From: Micromonospora sp. WMMD812 | GTDB taxonomy: Bacteria; Actinomycetota; Actinomycetes; Mycobacteriales; Micromonosporaceae | DNA length: 64,000 bases | Assembly: GCF_027497215.1 (NCBI RefSeq) | Contig: NZ_CP114904.1 | Location: 7,036,501 to 7,100,500, forward strand | Direction: 5' to 3' | Shown here: positions 14,788-21,143 of the stretch, in pieces | Numbering within the stretch: position 1 is the first letter of the stretch | Layout of the letters: each line of letters opens with the position of its first letter | Notes under the pieces: model-generated | Seen by the model: only the letters and a program-made list of their open reading frames with translations | Told to the model about the DNA's origin: nothing | Database searches by the model: none | Made by a program: the position numbers and the translations under genes

Positions 14788-15399
14788 CTAACTGATCGGG
14801 ACAGGCGTGCGCTTCCTCCGGGCGTTCGCCGCAGCCTTTGCGGCGTAACAGATCTCGCACCGGCACCCGTCGCGTTCGTACTTTGAACGACCGTGGTTAC
14901 GCACTCGGCCGACGCTGCCGTCAACCAGGCGGACTGCCTCAAGCAACGTCTCGATCTGTTGCCGTCGCCGCTCACCCATATGAGGCATGAGCAAAGTTCC
15001 GAGTGCAACTACTACGTCCATCGCCTGGACAGACCAGGTGAAGGAGTCTTTGTGGTGATCTTTCTGGGCTTTCCGCTTCAAGACGTTGCCGAGGCCGACG
15101 ATAGACTGGACCTTGCGTACCACGTCCTCGTCCGTCATCTGCACGGCAATTCTGACTCGCGTTTGTGGTTCTTGCCGTCCGCGCGTCTTGGTGTAGTGGG
15201 TGCAGAAAGTTCCCTCGCCTTCGAGCAGTCCGGCCAGCCATGCCAACTCGACCATGCTCATGTCCCGAATCTGTGGGCGCGGCTTTGGCTCCCAGCGCGC
15301 CCAGCGTCGCTCGCGGGCAGCGGCGGTATTCGCGTCTTTGCACCGTTGGTCGCGGCAACCGCGCTCGTAGCAGGTACGAGTTCCATGTTGAACTGCCAT
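14788..15399 (-). CDS. LAGLIDADG homing endonuclease
   Basis: A 203-residue protein with one LAGLIDADG motif (LAGLLEGEG, residues 55-63), so it should act as a homodimer. Flanking the nuclease core are two copies of a zinc-finger-like motif, HG-x-x-x-x-Y-x-x-G-C-R: one near residues 5-20 (Cys10, 15, 20) and one near 169-184 (Cys179, 181, 184). Its base composition is less GC-rich than the surrounding genes, which suggests transfer. It lies between an intact tRNA-Thr(GGT) 13 bases upstream and a tRNA 3' fragment immediately downstream. No group I intron structure was recognised around it. Confidence 0.88.
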   Translation of the reverse strand: MAVQHGTRTCYERGCRDQRCKDANTAAARERRWARWEPKPRPQIRDMSMVELAWLAGLLEGEGTFCTHYTKTRGRQEPQTRVRIAVQMTDEDVVRKVQSIVGLGNVLKRKAQKDHHKDSFTWSVQAMDVVVALGTLLMPHMGERRRQQIETLLEAVRLVDGSVGRVRNHGRSKYERDGCRCEICYAAKAAANARRKRTPVPIS

Positions 15400-15412
15400 G
15401 TGAACACTCTAG

Positions 15413-15489
15413 TGGAGCCGTCGGCAGGACTTGAACCTGCGATCCTCGGTCGTACCAAGACCGCGCTCTGCCAATTGAGCTACGACGGC
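15413..15489 (-). tRNA. tRNA-Thr(GGT)
   Basis: Loop TTGGTAC gives GGT; acceptor GCCGTCG/CGACGGC and T-stem GCAGG/CCTGC are perfect. CCA is encoded (15413-15415) with U73. The 113-base spacer upstream of it (15490-15602) holds no recognisable gene. Confidence 0.92.
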
Positions 15490-15602
15490 AAGGGTGCCTC
15501 TCCCACTGGGCGGGAACGTGCCTCGCGCCCGGGCGGCGATTTGGTCCCGCTGGTGCCGGGTCGGCCGGTCGCACGGTTCCCGTGGTCTAAACGAGGCAGA
15601 TG

Positions 15603-15677
15603 TGCCCTGCGACGGACTCGAACCGCCAACGCGCCAGGTTTGAGCCGGCGCCCTCGTGCCAGTTGGGGTAGCAGGGC
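15603..15677 (-). tRNA. tRNA-Leu(CAA) with short variable loop
   Basis: Loop CTCAAAC gives CAA; acceptor GCCCTGC/GCAGGGC is perfect and A73 fits Leu. The variable region is only 5 bases (GCGTT). No CCA. Confidence 0.83.
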
Positions 15678-15683
15678 ATGGAG

Positions 15684-15754
15684 CTGGGGGTGCAGGACTC
15701 GAACCCGCACGACCGAGGCCAAAGCTCGGTGGCCCGCCGTTAGCCGAACCCCCA
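15684..15754 (-). tRNA. tRNA-Gln(TTG)
   Basis: Loop CTTTGGC gives TTG; acceptor TGGGGGT/ACCCCCA with U1-A72 and G73 as in Gln. No CCA. The 136-base spacer upstream (15755-15890) is GC-rich and hairpin-prone but yields no confident tRNA. Confidence 0.87.
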
Positions 15755-15890
15755 TTGTTGTCCGGGGCAGGGAGCAGGGGCGGTGACCTTCCGCGCTGCC
15801 ACGGGGAGCGACCCCGCGCGGCCGTTGACCGGGCTGCGCATCCGGGCCGCGGGTTTCGCGGCGTCCGCCGCCCCCTTCCGTGCCCCGTCG

Positions 15891-15962
15891 AGCGGTACCG
15901 GGGACTCGAACCCCGCCCAGCAGCTTGGAAGGCTGCGGCTCTGCCAGATGAGCTAGTACCGC
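15891..15962 (-). tRNA. tRNA-Gly(TCC)
   Basis: Loop CTTCCAA gives TCC; acceptor GCGGTAC/GTACCGC, anticodon stem and T-stem are all perfect. U73 as usual for Gly. No CCA. Confidence 0.93.
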
Positions 15963-15973
15963 GAGGTGTTGCG

Positions 15974-16048
15974 TCGGCCGTACGGGATTTGAACCCGTGA
16001 TCTTCACGTTGAGAGCGTGACGAGCTTTCCAGACAGCTCCAACGGCCG
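15974..16048 (-). tRNA. tRNA-Glu(CTC), overlapped by an HNH gene
   Basis: Loop CTCTCAA gives CTC; acceptor CGGCCGT/ACGGCCG is perfect. A73, CGCAA trailer, no CCA. The 5' 45 bases (16004-16048) also encode the last residues and stop of the HNH gene on the same strand. Confidence 0.9.
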
Positions 16049-16372
16049 GTGATCGGTGGTGATCGGAGACCACCACCCGAACTGGTTGTGCGTCTTACGC
16101 CGGTGGCAATTCGCGCACTGGACAACGCACTTTGCAACCTCGGCCATGATCCGCTTGACGCTGTAACCGCTCGCCACCATGGACGCGATGCGCGCGGTCT
16201 TGGCCTCTTCGCCAAGGTGGTCGAACTCCGAGACGATCGGGTCCGACTCACCACAGTCGACGCAGGAGTTGGCCGACAGGTGTTCCCGAACTGCCTCCCT
16301 GGCTCGCTGCCGGGCGGCGGTGTTGTTGGTACGGAACCGCGTAGGATTGGCCCGGTACGAAAACCGCCTCAT
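16004..16372 (-). CDS. HNH endonuclease overlapping tRNA-Glu
   Basis: A 122-residue phage-type HNH protein: Cys37-x2-Cys40, Asp51-His52 in FDHLG, and Cys86-x2-Cys89-His90 in QCANCHRRK, ending with the FGWW block seen in relatives. Its ATG at 16372 directly follows a tRNA 5' fragment whose GGGAG serves as ribosome site. The last 14 codons and stop lie inside tRNA-Glu(CTC). The arrangement is what is expected of a mobile endonuclease gene that has landed within tRNA sequence. Confidence 0.88.
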   Translation of the reverse strand: MRRFSYRANPTRFRTNNTAARQRAREAVREHLSANSCVDCGESDPIVSEFDHLGEEAKTARIASMVASGYSVKRIMAEVAKCVVQCANCHRRKTHNQFGWWSPITTDHRPLELSGKLVTLST

Positions 16373-16374
16373 CT

Positions 16375-16418
16375 CCCGATCGCAAGGCCGGGCGCTCTAC
16401 CACCTGAGCTTGGTGGGC
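16375..16418 (-). pseudogene. tRNA 5' fragment (Ala TGC-like)
   Basis: Acceptor 5' strand GCCCACC, a good D-arm (GCTC/GAGC) and an anticodon arm with TGC in an 8-base loop are present. The T-arm and acceptor 3' strand are absent because the HNH coding sequence begins at 16372. This is a truncated tRNA gene. Confidence 0.72.
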
Positions 16419-16517
16419 CCGCTGAGTGAGTGTGCCGCTTGCCCGCAGTGCTTACGGGGCGGTGACCAGCCGCCCGCCGGGTGGTCAGCCCCGCGTATTC
16501 GCGGCACACCCTGTACG

Positions 16518-16590
16518 TGGACCTGGCGGGATTCGAACCCGCGGCCTCCTGCATGCCATGCAGGCGCGCTACCAACTGCGCCACAAGCCC
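16518..16590 (-). tRNA. tRNA-Ala(GGC)
   Basis: Loop ATGGCAT gives GGC. The acceptor GGGCTTG/CAGGTCC contains G3-U70, the Ala identity pair. A73, no CCA. Confidence 0.92.
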
Positions 16591-16600
16591 AATCCGACTT

Positions 16601-16635
16601 CCCGGCCGGCGGCGGCGGTGCTGCCGCCGGCCGGG
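16601..16635. repeat. Perfect 13-bp GC palindrome
   Basis: CCCGGCCGGCGGC (16601-16613) pairs with 16623-16635 around a 9-base loop, in the spacer between tRNA-Trp and tRNA-Ala. It may be a processing or termination hairpin; its core resembles the hairpin at 14150-14176. Confidence 0.55.
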
Positions 16636-16711
16636 TGTCGTCTGTATGCCATCCGCTGTGGAGTTCTCAATGATCATCGCCGAGCCGACCGCGAAGGGCC
16701 GGGACGTCGAG

Positions 16712-16784
16712 CAGGGGTGACAGGACTCGAACCTGCAACCTTCGGTTTTGGAGACCGGTGCGCTACCAGTTGCGCCACACCCCT
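16712..16784 (-). tRNA. tRNA-Trp(CCA)
   Basis: Loop CTCCAAA gives CCA; acceptor AGGGGTG/CACCCCT with A1-U72 and G73 fits Trp. No encoded CCA end. This is the first tRNA in the direction of transcription, 20 bases downstream of an intrinsic terminator. Confidence 0.93.
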
Positions 16785-16803
16785 ATGGACTTGTGCTAGG
16801 TAC

Positions 16804-16839
16804 AAAAAAGCCGCCCTGTCCCTTGCGGGTGGGCGGCTT
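16804..16839 (-). terminator. Intrinsic terminator with T6 tract upstream of the tRNA array
   Basis: Read on the minus strand, AAGCCGCCC (16839-16831) pairs with GGGCGGCTT (16816-16808) around an inner CCC/GGG stem, and the hairpin ends in TTTTTT (16809-16804). Canonical U-tract terminators are rare in such GC-rich genomes but common in actinophages. It would stop leftward transcription just before tRNA-Trp, so the array needs its own promoter or acts by read-through. Confidence 0.8.
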
Positions 16840-17427
16840 CCGTGTCCTGGGACTGTGGTCAGCCGCGCCACCTAGCGAGCGTGAAATTGTCGACGGAGGC
16901 TGCGGTGATGGGCGCGCGCCAGCACCCGCGCAGCGACCGCTGCGGTTCGGGGCTCGTGTGGCGCATCATGACGGCTGCTCCTCATTGGTTCGGTCGGTGA
17001 AGACTGTAGGCTCCCGGTCGGTAGCCGGCAACGGAGTTTCGGCGCCCGGCGACCGGGCGAGTAGTGCTGACGTCATTGCCGTACGGCAATCCGAGCGCGG
17101 GGCGCAACAAACATGGATTGACTCCTAGTCTCTCGATACATGCATATGCCCGCGTGCCTCAGACGGACCGTTGAGCCCGGCCGCCGGCGTAGCAAATCGG
17201 GTAACAGCGGGAGCCCGCCCAGGCCCGCTGGCGAGCGGTCACAGGCCGCATCTGGTCGCCCTCGTCCGCCCCGACGCGAAGGTTGAGCGAGGCCAACTCG
17301 TCGAGCGCCCCGAGGGATCAGGAGGTGATCAGCAAGTTGCCTGACACGCCGATCCAGAGGTCACCGATGAGTTCCACCGGCACGCCGAGTCATACACCGC
17401 ACAGGAACCTACGGTAAGGACAATCCA
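16840..17427. other. Right flank of the tRNA array, no recognised gene
   Basis: About 590 bases without a convincing coding region; open frames here either run across tRNA sequence or lack family features. It includes an AT-richer stretch near 17096-17145 and sequence up to the next start at 17428. No integrase or clear attachment repeat is seen. Confidence 0.5.
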
Positions 17428-18303
17428 GTGACCGAGCTGAACCCGGAACTCGCCCGGCGAGCGATCGTCGAACACACCCGACGTCTGGCGGAGTCAGCCG
17501 CCGCGGCCGGACCTGACGCCGCGGTGCCGACAGCCCCGGAGTGGACGATCACTGACCTGGTCGAGCACGTGGGCCAGACCCAGCACTGGGTGGCGGAGAT
17601 CATCGGGCGGCGCATCACCGACCCCACTCAGCTGCCTACGGAGATGGCCGTACTCCCGACCGACCCCCGCGAGTGGCAGGCGTGGCTGTCGGAGTCCGCG
17701 CGGCGGGTCACGATCGCGTGCTCCGATGACGCGCTCGACGCGCCGGTGTTCAACGCCGCGGGGGACGAGCGGCCCGGGACGCGGTTCTGGATGTCCAGCG
17801 TCCTCAACGAGACGGTCGTCCACGGCTTTGACGCAGCCAACGCGGCGGGCCGACCGGCCGACGTTGACGCCGAGATCGCAGCCGCGCTCATCAGCAACCA
17901 CCTCGCGATGCTCACCTCCCCGACATGGGAGATGCAGCGGTCCGAGTCCGCCTACGCCATCCGGGGCACCGGGCAGACCCTGCAGTGGCTGGCCACCGAC
18001 ACCGCGGACGACGCGGGCGCCTGGTTCGTCGAACGGCGGCCTGGCGGGGCAACGTGGCAGCCCGGAATTCAGCAGGCCGATGTGACGGTGACCGGCCCGG
18101 CATGGGCGCTGCTGCTGACCACGACCCGACGACTCCCTCTCAGCGACCGCGCGCCAACATCAGCGTCGACGGCGACACCGACCTCGCCCAGCACTGGCTC
18201 GACAACACCGCCCATGTCAGCGACTGACGGGCACCGAGGCGCCTACCGCCCAGACGCAGGGAACGTTCGGGCTGACACCGGTACGAGATGCCGTCATCGG
18301 TGA
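17428..18303 (+). CDS. Maleylpyruvate isomerase family (TIGR03083-type) protein, probable 3' frameshift
   Basis: The first about 235 residues match mycothiol-dependent maleylpyruvate isomerase-family proteins: the DinB-like four-helix N-domain with WTITDLVEHVGQTQHW, the VLNETVVHGFDA metal-ligand helix, and the C-domain ending GPAWALLLTTTRRLPL. After that the frame continues as low-complexity Thr/Pro/Ser. The expected C-terminus (NISVDGDTDLAQHWL) is present in another frame and stops at 18227. The shift falls in the CGCGCG run near 18150. The start is at 17428. The function of most such proteins is unknown. Confidence 0.82.
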   Translation: MTELNPELARRAIVEHTRRLAESAAAAGPDAAVPTAPEWTITDLVEHVGQTQHWVAEIIGRRITDPTQLPTEMAVLPTDPREWQAWLSESARRVTIACSDDALDAPVFNAAGDERPGTRFWMSSVLNETVVHGFDAANAAGRPADVDAEIAAALISNHLAMLTSPTWEMQRSESAYAIRGTGQTLQWLATDTADDAGAWFVERRPGGATWQPGIQQADVTVTGPAWALLLTTTRRLPLSDRAPTSASTATPTSPSTGSTTPPMSATDGHRGAYRPDAGNVRADTGTRCRHR

Positions 18304-18391
18304 AGTAAGGGAAGCTCCCTTTCGCACCGTCGCAGGTGCGATGATGCTGTCCCCAATACGGGCTGGATGGCGGGATCGGAGGGGTGCGGCG

Positions 18392-18874
18392 GTGAAGTAC
18401 GTCAGTGTTGAGCGGACCAGCGACGGCGTGGCACTTGATCCCGAGGCATATCTCCGGCAGTTGCCGTCGTTTGCTGACTCGTTGCCCGAGGGGGCACGCA
18501 GGTTCGCGACGGACCCCGGTCACTACGACTTCTTCGGGCAGCGGTGCGTCAAGGACCTGAAGCCCGCGCGGCTGACGTCCGGTGACGCGGACGGAAGCCG
18601 CTGGGTTGAGTTGTACCTCCGGCACAGCTGTTGGAAGCACGAGGAAGACCTGACGATCCGCTACAGCGGCGTGCACAGCGTCACCATTGAGCCTGTCGAG
18701 CATGGGCAGGATGTGGCCCGGCTCCAGGACGTGATGCTGGATGAGGTGCTGCCGGACCCGTACGGCTGCCGACACGAAGTCGTCTGTCTCGCCGGAAGGC
18801 TGATGGTGACCAGCCAGGATCTGGCCGCGACCTGGCTTCACGCCGACTGCCCGGAGCGTGAGCCGAGGCGGTGA
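18392..18874 (+). CDS. Hypothetical protein
   Basis: A 160-residue acidic protein from GTG 18392, which follows GGAGGGG at 18377-18383. No family is recognised. It has three tryptophans, a conserved-looking WVELYLRHSCWKHEED segment and a predicted helix with DVMLDEVLPDP. No signal peptide or membrane segment. An immunity- or regulatory-type role is possible but unsupported. Confidence 0.7.
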   Translation: MKYVSVERTSDGVALDPEAYLRQLPSFADSLPEGARRFATDPGHYDFFGQRCVKDLKPARLTSGDADGSRWVELYLRHSCWKHEEDLTIRYSGVHSVTIEPVEHGQDVARLQDVMLDEVLPDPYGCRHEVVCLAGRLMVTSQDLAATWLHADCPEREPRR

Positions 18875-18923
18875 GCCCGGCAACTGGGGCAGGCGCCGGC
18901 ATGCCGGGCGTTCGTCCGGGTAG

Positions 18924-19610
18924 ATGCCGACCGTGACCTTTTCGATCGCCGCGCGGTGTCCGCGTACCGGCCAGCTCGGAGTGGGAGCCCTGACGGCCAG
19001 ACCCGCGGTCGGCAAGCTCGTCGCGCACGCCCACTGCGGCGGCGGGGCGGTGGCGACCCAGGCCACCCCCAACCCGTTCCTGGCCTACGACGGCCTGCCG
19101 CTGCTCGCCGAGGGTCGCTCGCCGCAGGACGTCCTGACCGAGCTGCTGGCCCGGGACCCGGGTCGTGAGGTGCGGCAGGTCGGCATGGTCGACCGCCAGG
19201 GTCGCTCGCACGCTTTCACCGGCTCGCGCACGAGGGACTGGGCGGGGCACCGCACCGGGCCGGGTTACGCCGTGCAGGGCAACCGCCTGGTGGGCCCGGA
19301 GACCCTCGCGGAGATCGTCCGGGTGTTCGAGGACAGCCGGGAACTCGATCTGGCGGAGCGGCTCGTGCTGGCCATCGAGGCCGGTGAGGAGACCGGCGGT
19401 GACCGGCACGGCGCACGGGCGGCGACCGTGACGGTGATCGGCGATCAGCCGTACCCGCTCTGGGACGTGCGGGTCGACGACGCCGAGCATCCGGCGCGGG
19501 AACTGCGCCGCCTGCACGGCGTCTTCCACGAGGAAGTGCTGCCGACCATTCAGGGGTTGCCCACCCGGGACGACCCCGTGGGCGAGGCCGCCCGGCAGGC
19601 GCTCGGGTAG
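18924..19610 (+). CDS. DUF1028 domain-containing protein
   Basis: A 228-residue protein matching DUF1028: TFSIAARCPRTGQLGVGAL at the start, GGGAVATQATPNP, EVRQVGMVDRQGR, then YAVQGNRLVG and AGEETGGDRHG. The fold is an Ntn-hydrolase-like/proteasome-related one in some predictions; activity is not established. No signal peptide. It is followed by convergent remnants of an epimerase. Confidence 0.88.
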   Translation: MPTVTFSIAARCPRTGQLGVGALTARPAVGKLVAHAHCGGGAVATQATPNPFLAYDGLPLLAEGRSPQDVLTELLARDPGREVRQVGMVDRQGRSHAFTGSRTRDWAGHRTGPGYAVQGNRLVGPETLAEIVRVFEDSRELDLAERLVLAIEAGEETGGDRHGARAATVTVIGDQPYPLWDVRVDDAEHPARELRRLHGVFHEEVLPTIQGLPTRDDPVGEAARQALG

Positions 19611-19692
19611 CCGGCGCGCGCGACGCGATCGCCTACGGCGTGGCCGGATCCGACTAGGAATCCCCGGATCCGTTCGCGATGCGTCACGCCGA

Positions 19693-20165
19693 TCAGGCCA
19701 GGTCGCGTTCGATGAGGCTGCGTGCGCAGCCAACCACCGCCTCCGTGGCCGGACGCGGCCGCCAACCGAGAACCCGACGGGCCTTCTCGGTGTGGTGTCG
19801 GTTGCGTCGGCCGAGTCCGGGCATGATCGGGCGCAGCGATCGGTCCGCCAGCGACGCGAGCCGCACGACGAAATCGGGACGCTGCCTGGTCGGTACCCGC
19901 GTCGCGGCTTCCCCGAGCCCGGCCCGCAGCGTCGCGGCGACCTCCCGCATCCAGAGAAACTCACCGGTGCCGAGAAACCGCTCTCCGGCCGCCTCGGGGG
20001 CAGTCATCGCCCGAACATGGAGGTCGGCGACGTCACGGACGTCGACGACTTCCAGTCCGATCCGCGGCACTCCGGGCATTCGTCCCCCAAGCAGCCGCTG
20101 GATGACGCGCACCGAACCCAGGTTCGCGCTGCTGAGGATCGGCCCAAAGAGGTCCGTATCGTCTT
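19693..20165 (-). pseudogene. Truncated NAD-dependent epimerase/dehydratase (C-terminal part only)
   Basis: About 155 residues resemble the C-terminal half of an extended SDR (aldehyde reductase/epimerase type). Visible blocks are DLFGPIL, IGLEVVDVRDVADLHVRAM, ERFLGTGEFLWMREVA and KARRVLGWRPRP. The N-terminal Rossmann domain with GxxGxxG and the YxxxK site are missing. Upstream the frame runs into unrelated sequence shared with the promoter region of the VOC gene. This is a deletion remnant. Confidence 0.7.
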
Positions 20166-20319
20166 CGACGGCATCCGTCGCACCCCCAACTGACGATTGC
20201 TGGGCGGTCAAGTCGAGCCAGCCGGCTGCCGGACGTCCACGATCAGGCGTGAACCAGTCGAGCGGTCGCCTCAGTCCCAGCACCACCGCCGACTCGACAC
20301 AGGCCCTAGCATCGTCGCC

Positions 20320-21048
20320 ATGGCAACGCGGCTTGTTCAAATCAACATGAAGGCTCGGGACGACTCCGCGCTGGGCGGTTTCTGGGCGGAGGCGCTCGGC
20401 TGGGGAGTCTCCAGCGAGGGACCCGGCGTGACCAACCTCGAACCCGAGGACTTCGTCTACCCCGACCCCGTCGCCGTGTGCCTCGACCTTATCGCCTCGC
20501 CGGAACCCAAGACGGTGAAGAACCGCGTGCACGTCGACCTCGCCACCACGTCGGCGGCCCATCAGGCGGAGGTGGTGGCGCGCCTGAAGGATCTCGGCGC
20601 GACGACCGCCGACGTGGGCCAGGGCGACGTCCCGTGGACGGTCATGGCCGACCCGGAGGGCAACGAGTTCTGTGTGCTGGACCCTCGACCGCTCTACCGC
20701 GACACCGGGCCGATCGCCGCGGTAGTGGTCGACTGCGTGGATCCGCGAGCCATGGCCCGCTTCTGGGGCAGCGCCATGGACTGGACCGTGCACGAGGTGA
20801 CCGACCACAGCGCGGTGCTGCGTTCCGCCAAGGGCGTCGGCCCGTATCTGGAGTTCCTCCGCACGCCCGACGTGAAGACCGTGTGGAACCGCGTCCATCT
20901 CGACGTCCGCCCGTACGCGGGTGACGATCCGCAGGCCGAGGCGGCCAGGCTGCGGACTCTCGGCGCCACCGCCATCGACCTGGATGTCCCGTGGACCGTC
21001 CTCGCCGACCCGGAAGGCAACGAGTTCTGCCTCCTCGCCCCAGGCTGA
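20320..21048 (+). CDS. VOC family protein with two glyoxalase-like domains
   Basis: A 242-residue protein made of two repeats of the vicinal-oxygen-chelate fold. Each repeat ends with the same block: DVPWTVMADPEGNEFCVL about halfway and DVPWTVLADPEGNEFCLL at the C-terminus. The ATG at 20320 has no clear ribosome site; a TAGCAT about 10 bases upstream suggests a leaderless mRNA. Substrate unknown; members range from glyoxalase to antibiotic-binding proteins. Confidence 0.88.
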   Translation: MATRLVQINMKARDDSALGGFWAEALGWGVSSEGPGVTNLEPEDFVYPDPVAVCLDLIASPEPKTVKNRVHVDLATTSAAHQAEVVARLKDLGATTADVGQGDVPWTVMADPEGNEFCVLDPRPLYRDTGPIAAVVVDCVDPRAMARFWGSAMDWTVHEVTDHSAVLRSAKGVGPYLEFLRTPDVKTVWNRVHLDVRPYAGDDPQAEAARLRTLGATAIDLDVPWTVLADPEGNEFCLLAPG

Positions 21049-21143
21049 CCCAAACCCGCGGGAGCTGCACGATCTGGTCGCGGGGTCGGGCACAGCCCGA
21101 AATCGAGTTCGGGCGGGTTCGGTGGCTCGGGCAGGATGGCGGG

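Larger units (their letters stand above)
11796..16784 (-). other. tRNA array (34 tRNA genes, 2 fragments, 3 endonuclease genes)
   Basis: Closely packed tRNA genes, all on the minus strand and mostly 1-15 bases apart, run from tRNA-Trp (first transcribed) to tRNA-Cys (last). There are 33 anticodons for 19 amino acids; no Phe(GAA) gene was found. Ten intact genes encode CCA and the rest do not. Larger spacers lie at 12184-12260, 13048-13124, 13789-13915, 15490-15602, 15755-15890 and 16591-16711; some hold hairpins or possible tRNA remnants. Such non-chromosomal-style arrays are known from phages, plasmids and integrative elements. The whole block is therefore interpreted as acquired DNA, although no integrase lies in the window. 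Confidence 0.92.

Noticed and set aside
14754..15489. LAGLIDADG gene lying in a group I intron of a tRNA
   Set aside because: Only a 3' tRNA fragment is present on one side; the other side is a complete, different tRNA.
11796..16784. A tRNA-Phe(GAA) gene in one of the spacers
   Set aside because: No anticodon arm with GAA was found in any spacer; a tRNAscan run could still reveal one.
16748..17128. Plus-strand frame over tRNA-Trp and its terminator
   Set aside because: It crosses the tRNA and hairpin and shows no recognisable domain.
11642..17427. Calling the whole block an integrative element with defined ends
   Set aside because: No integrase, excisionase or attachment repeat is visible; the 14-base inverted repeat alone is too weak.
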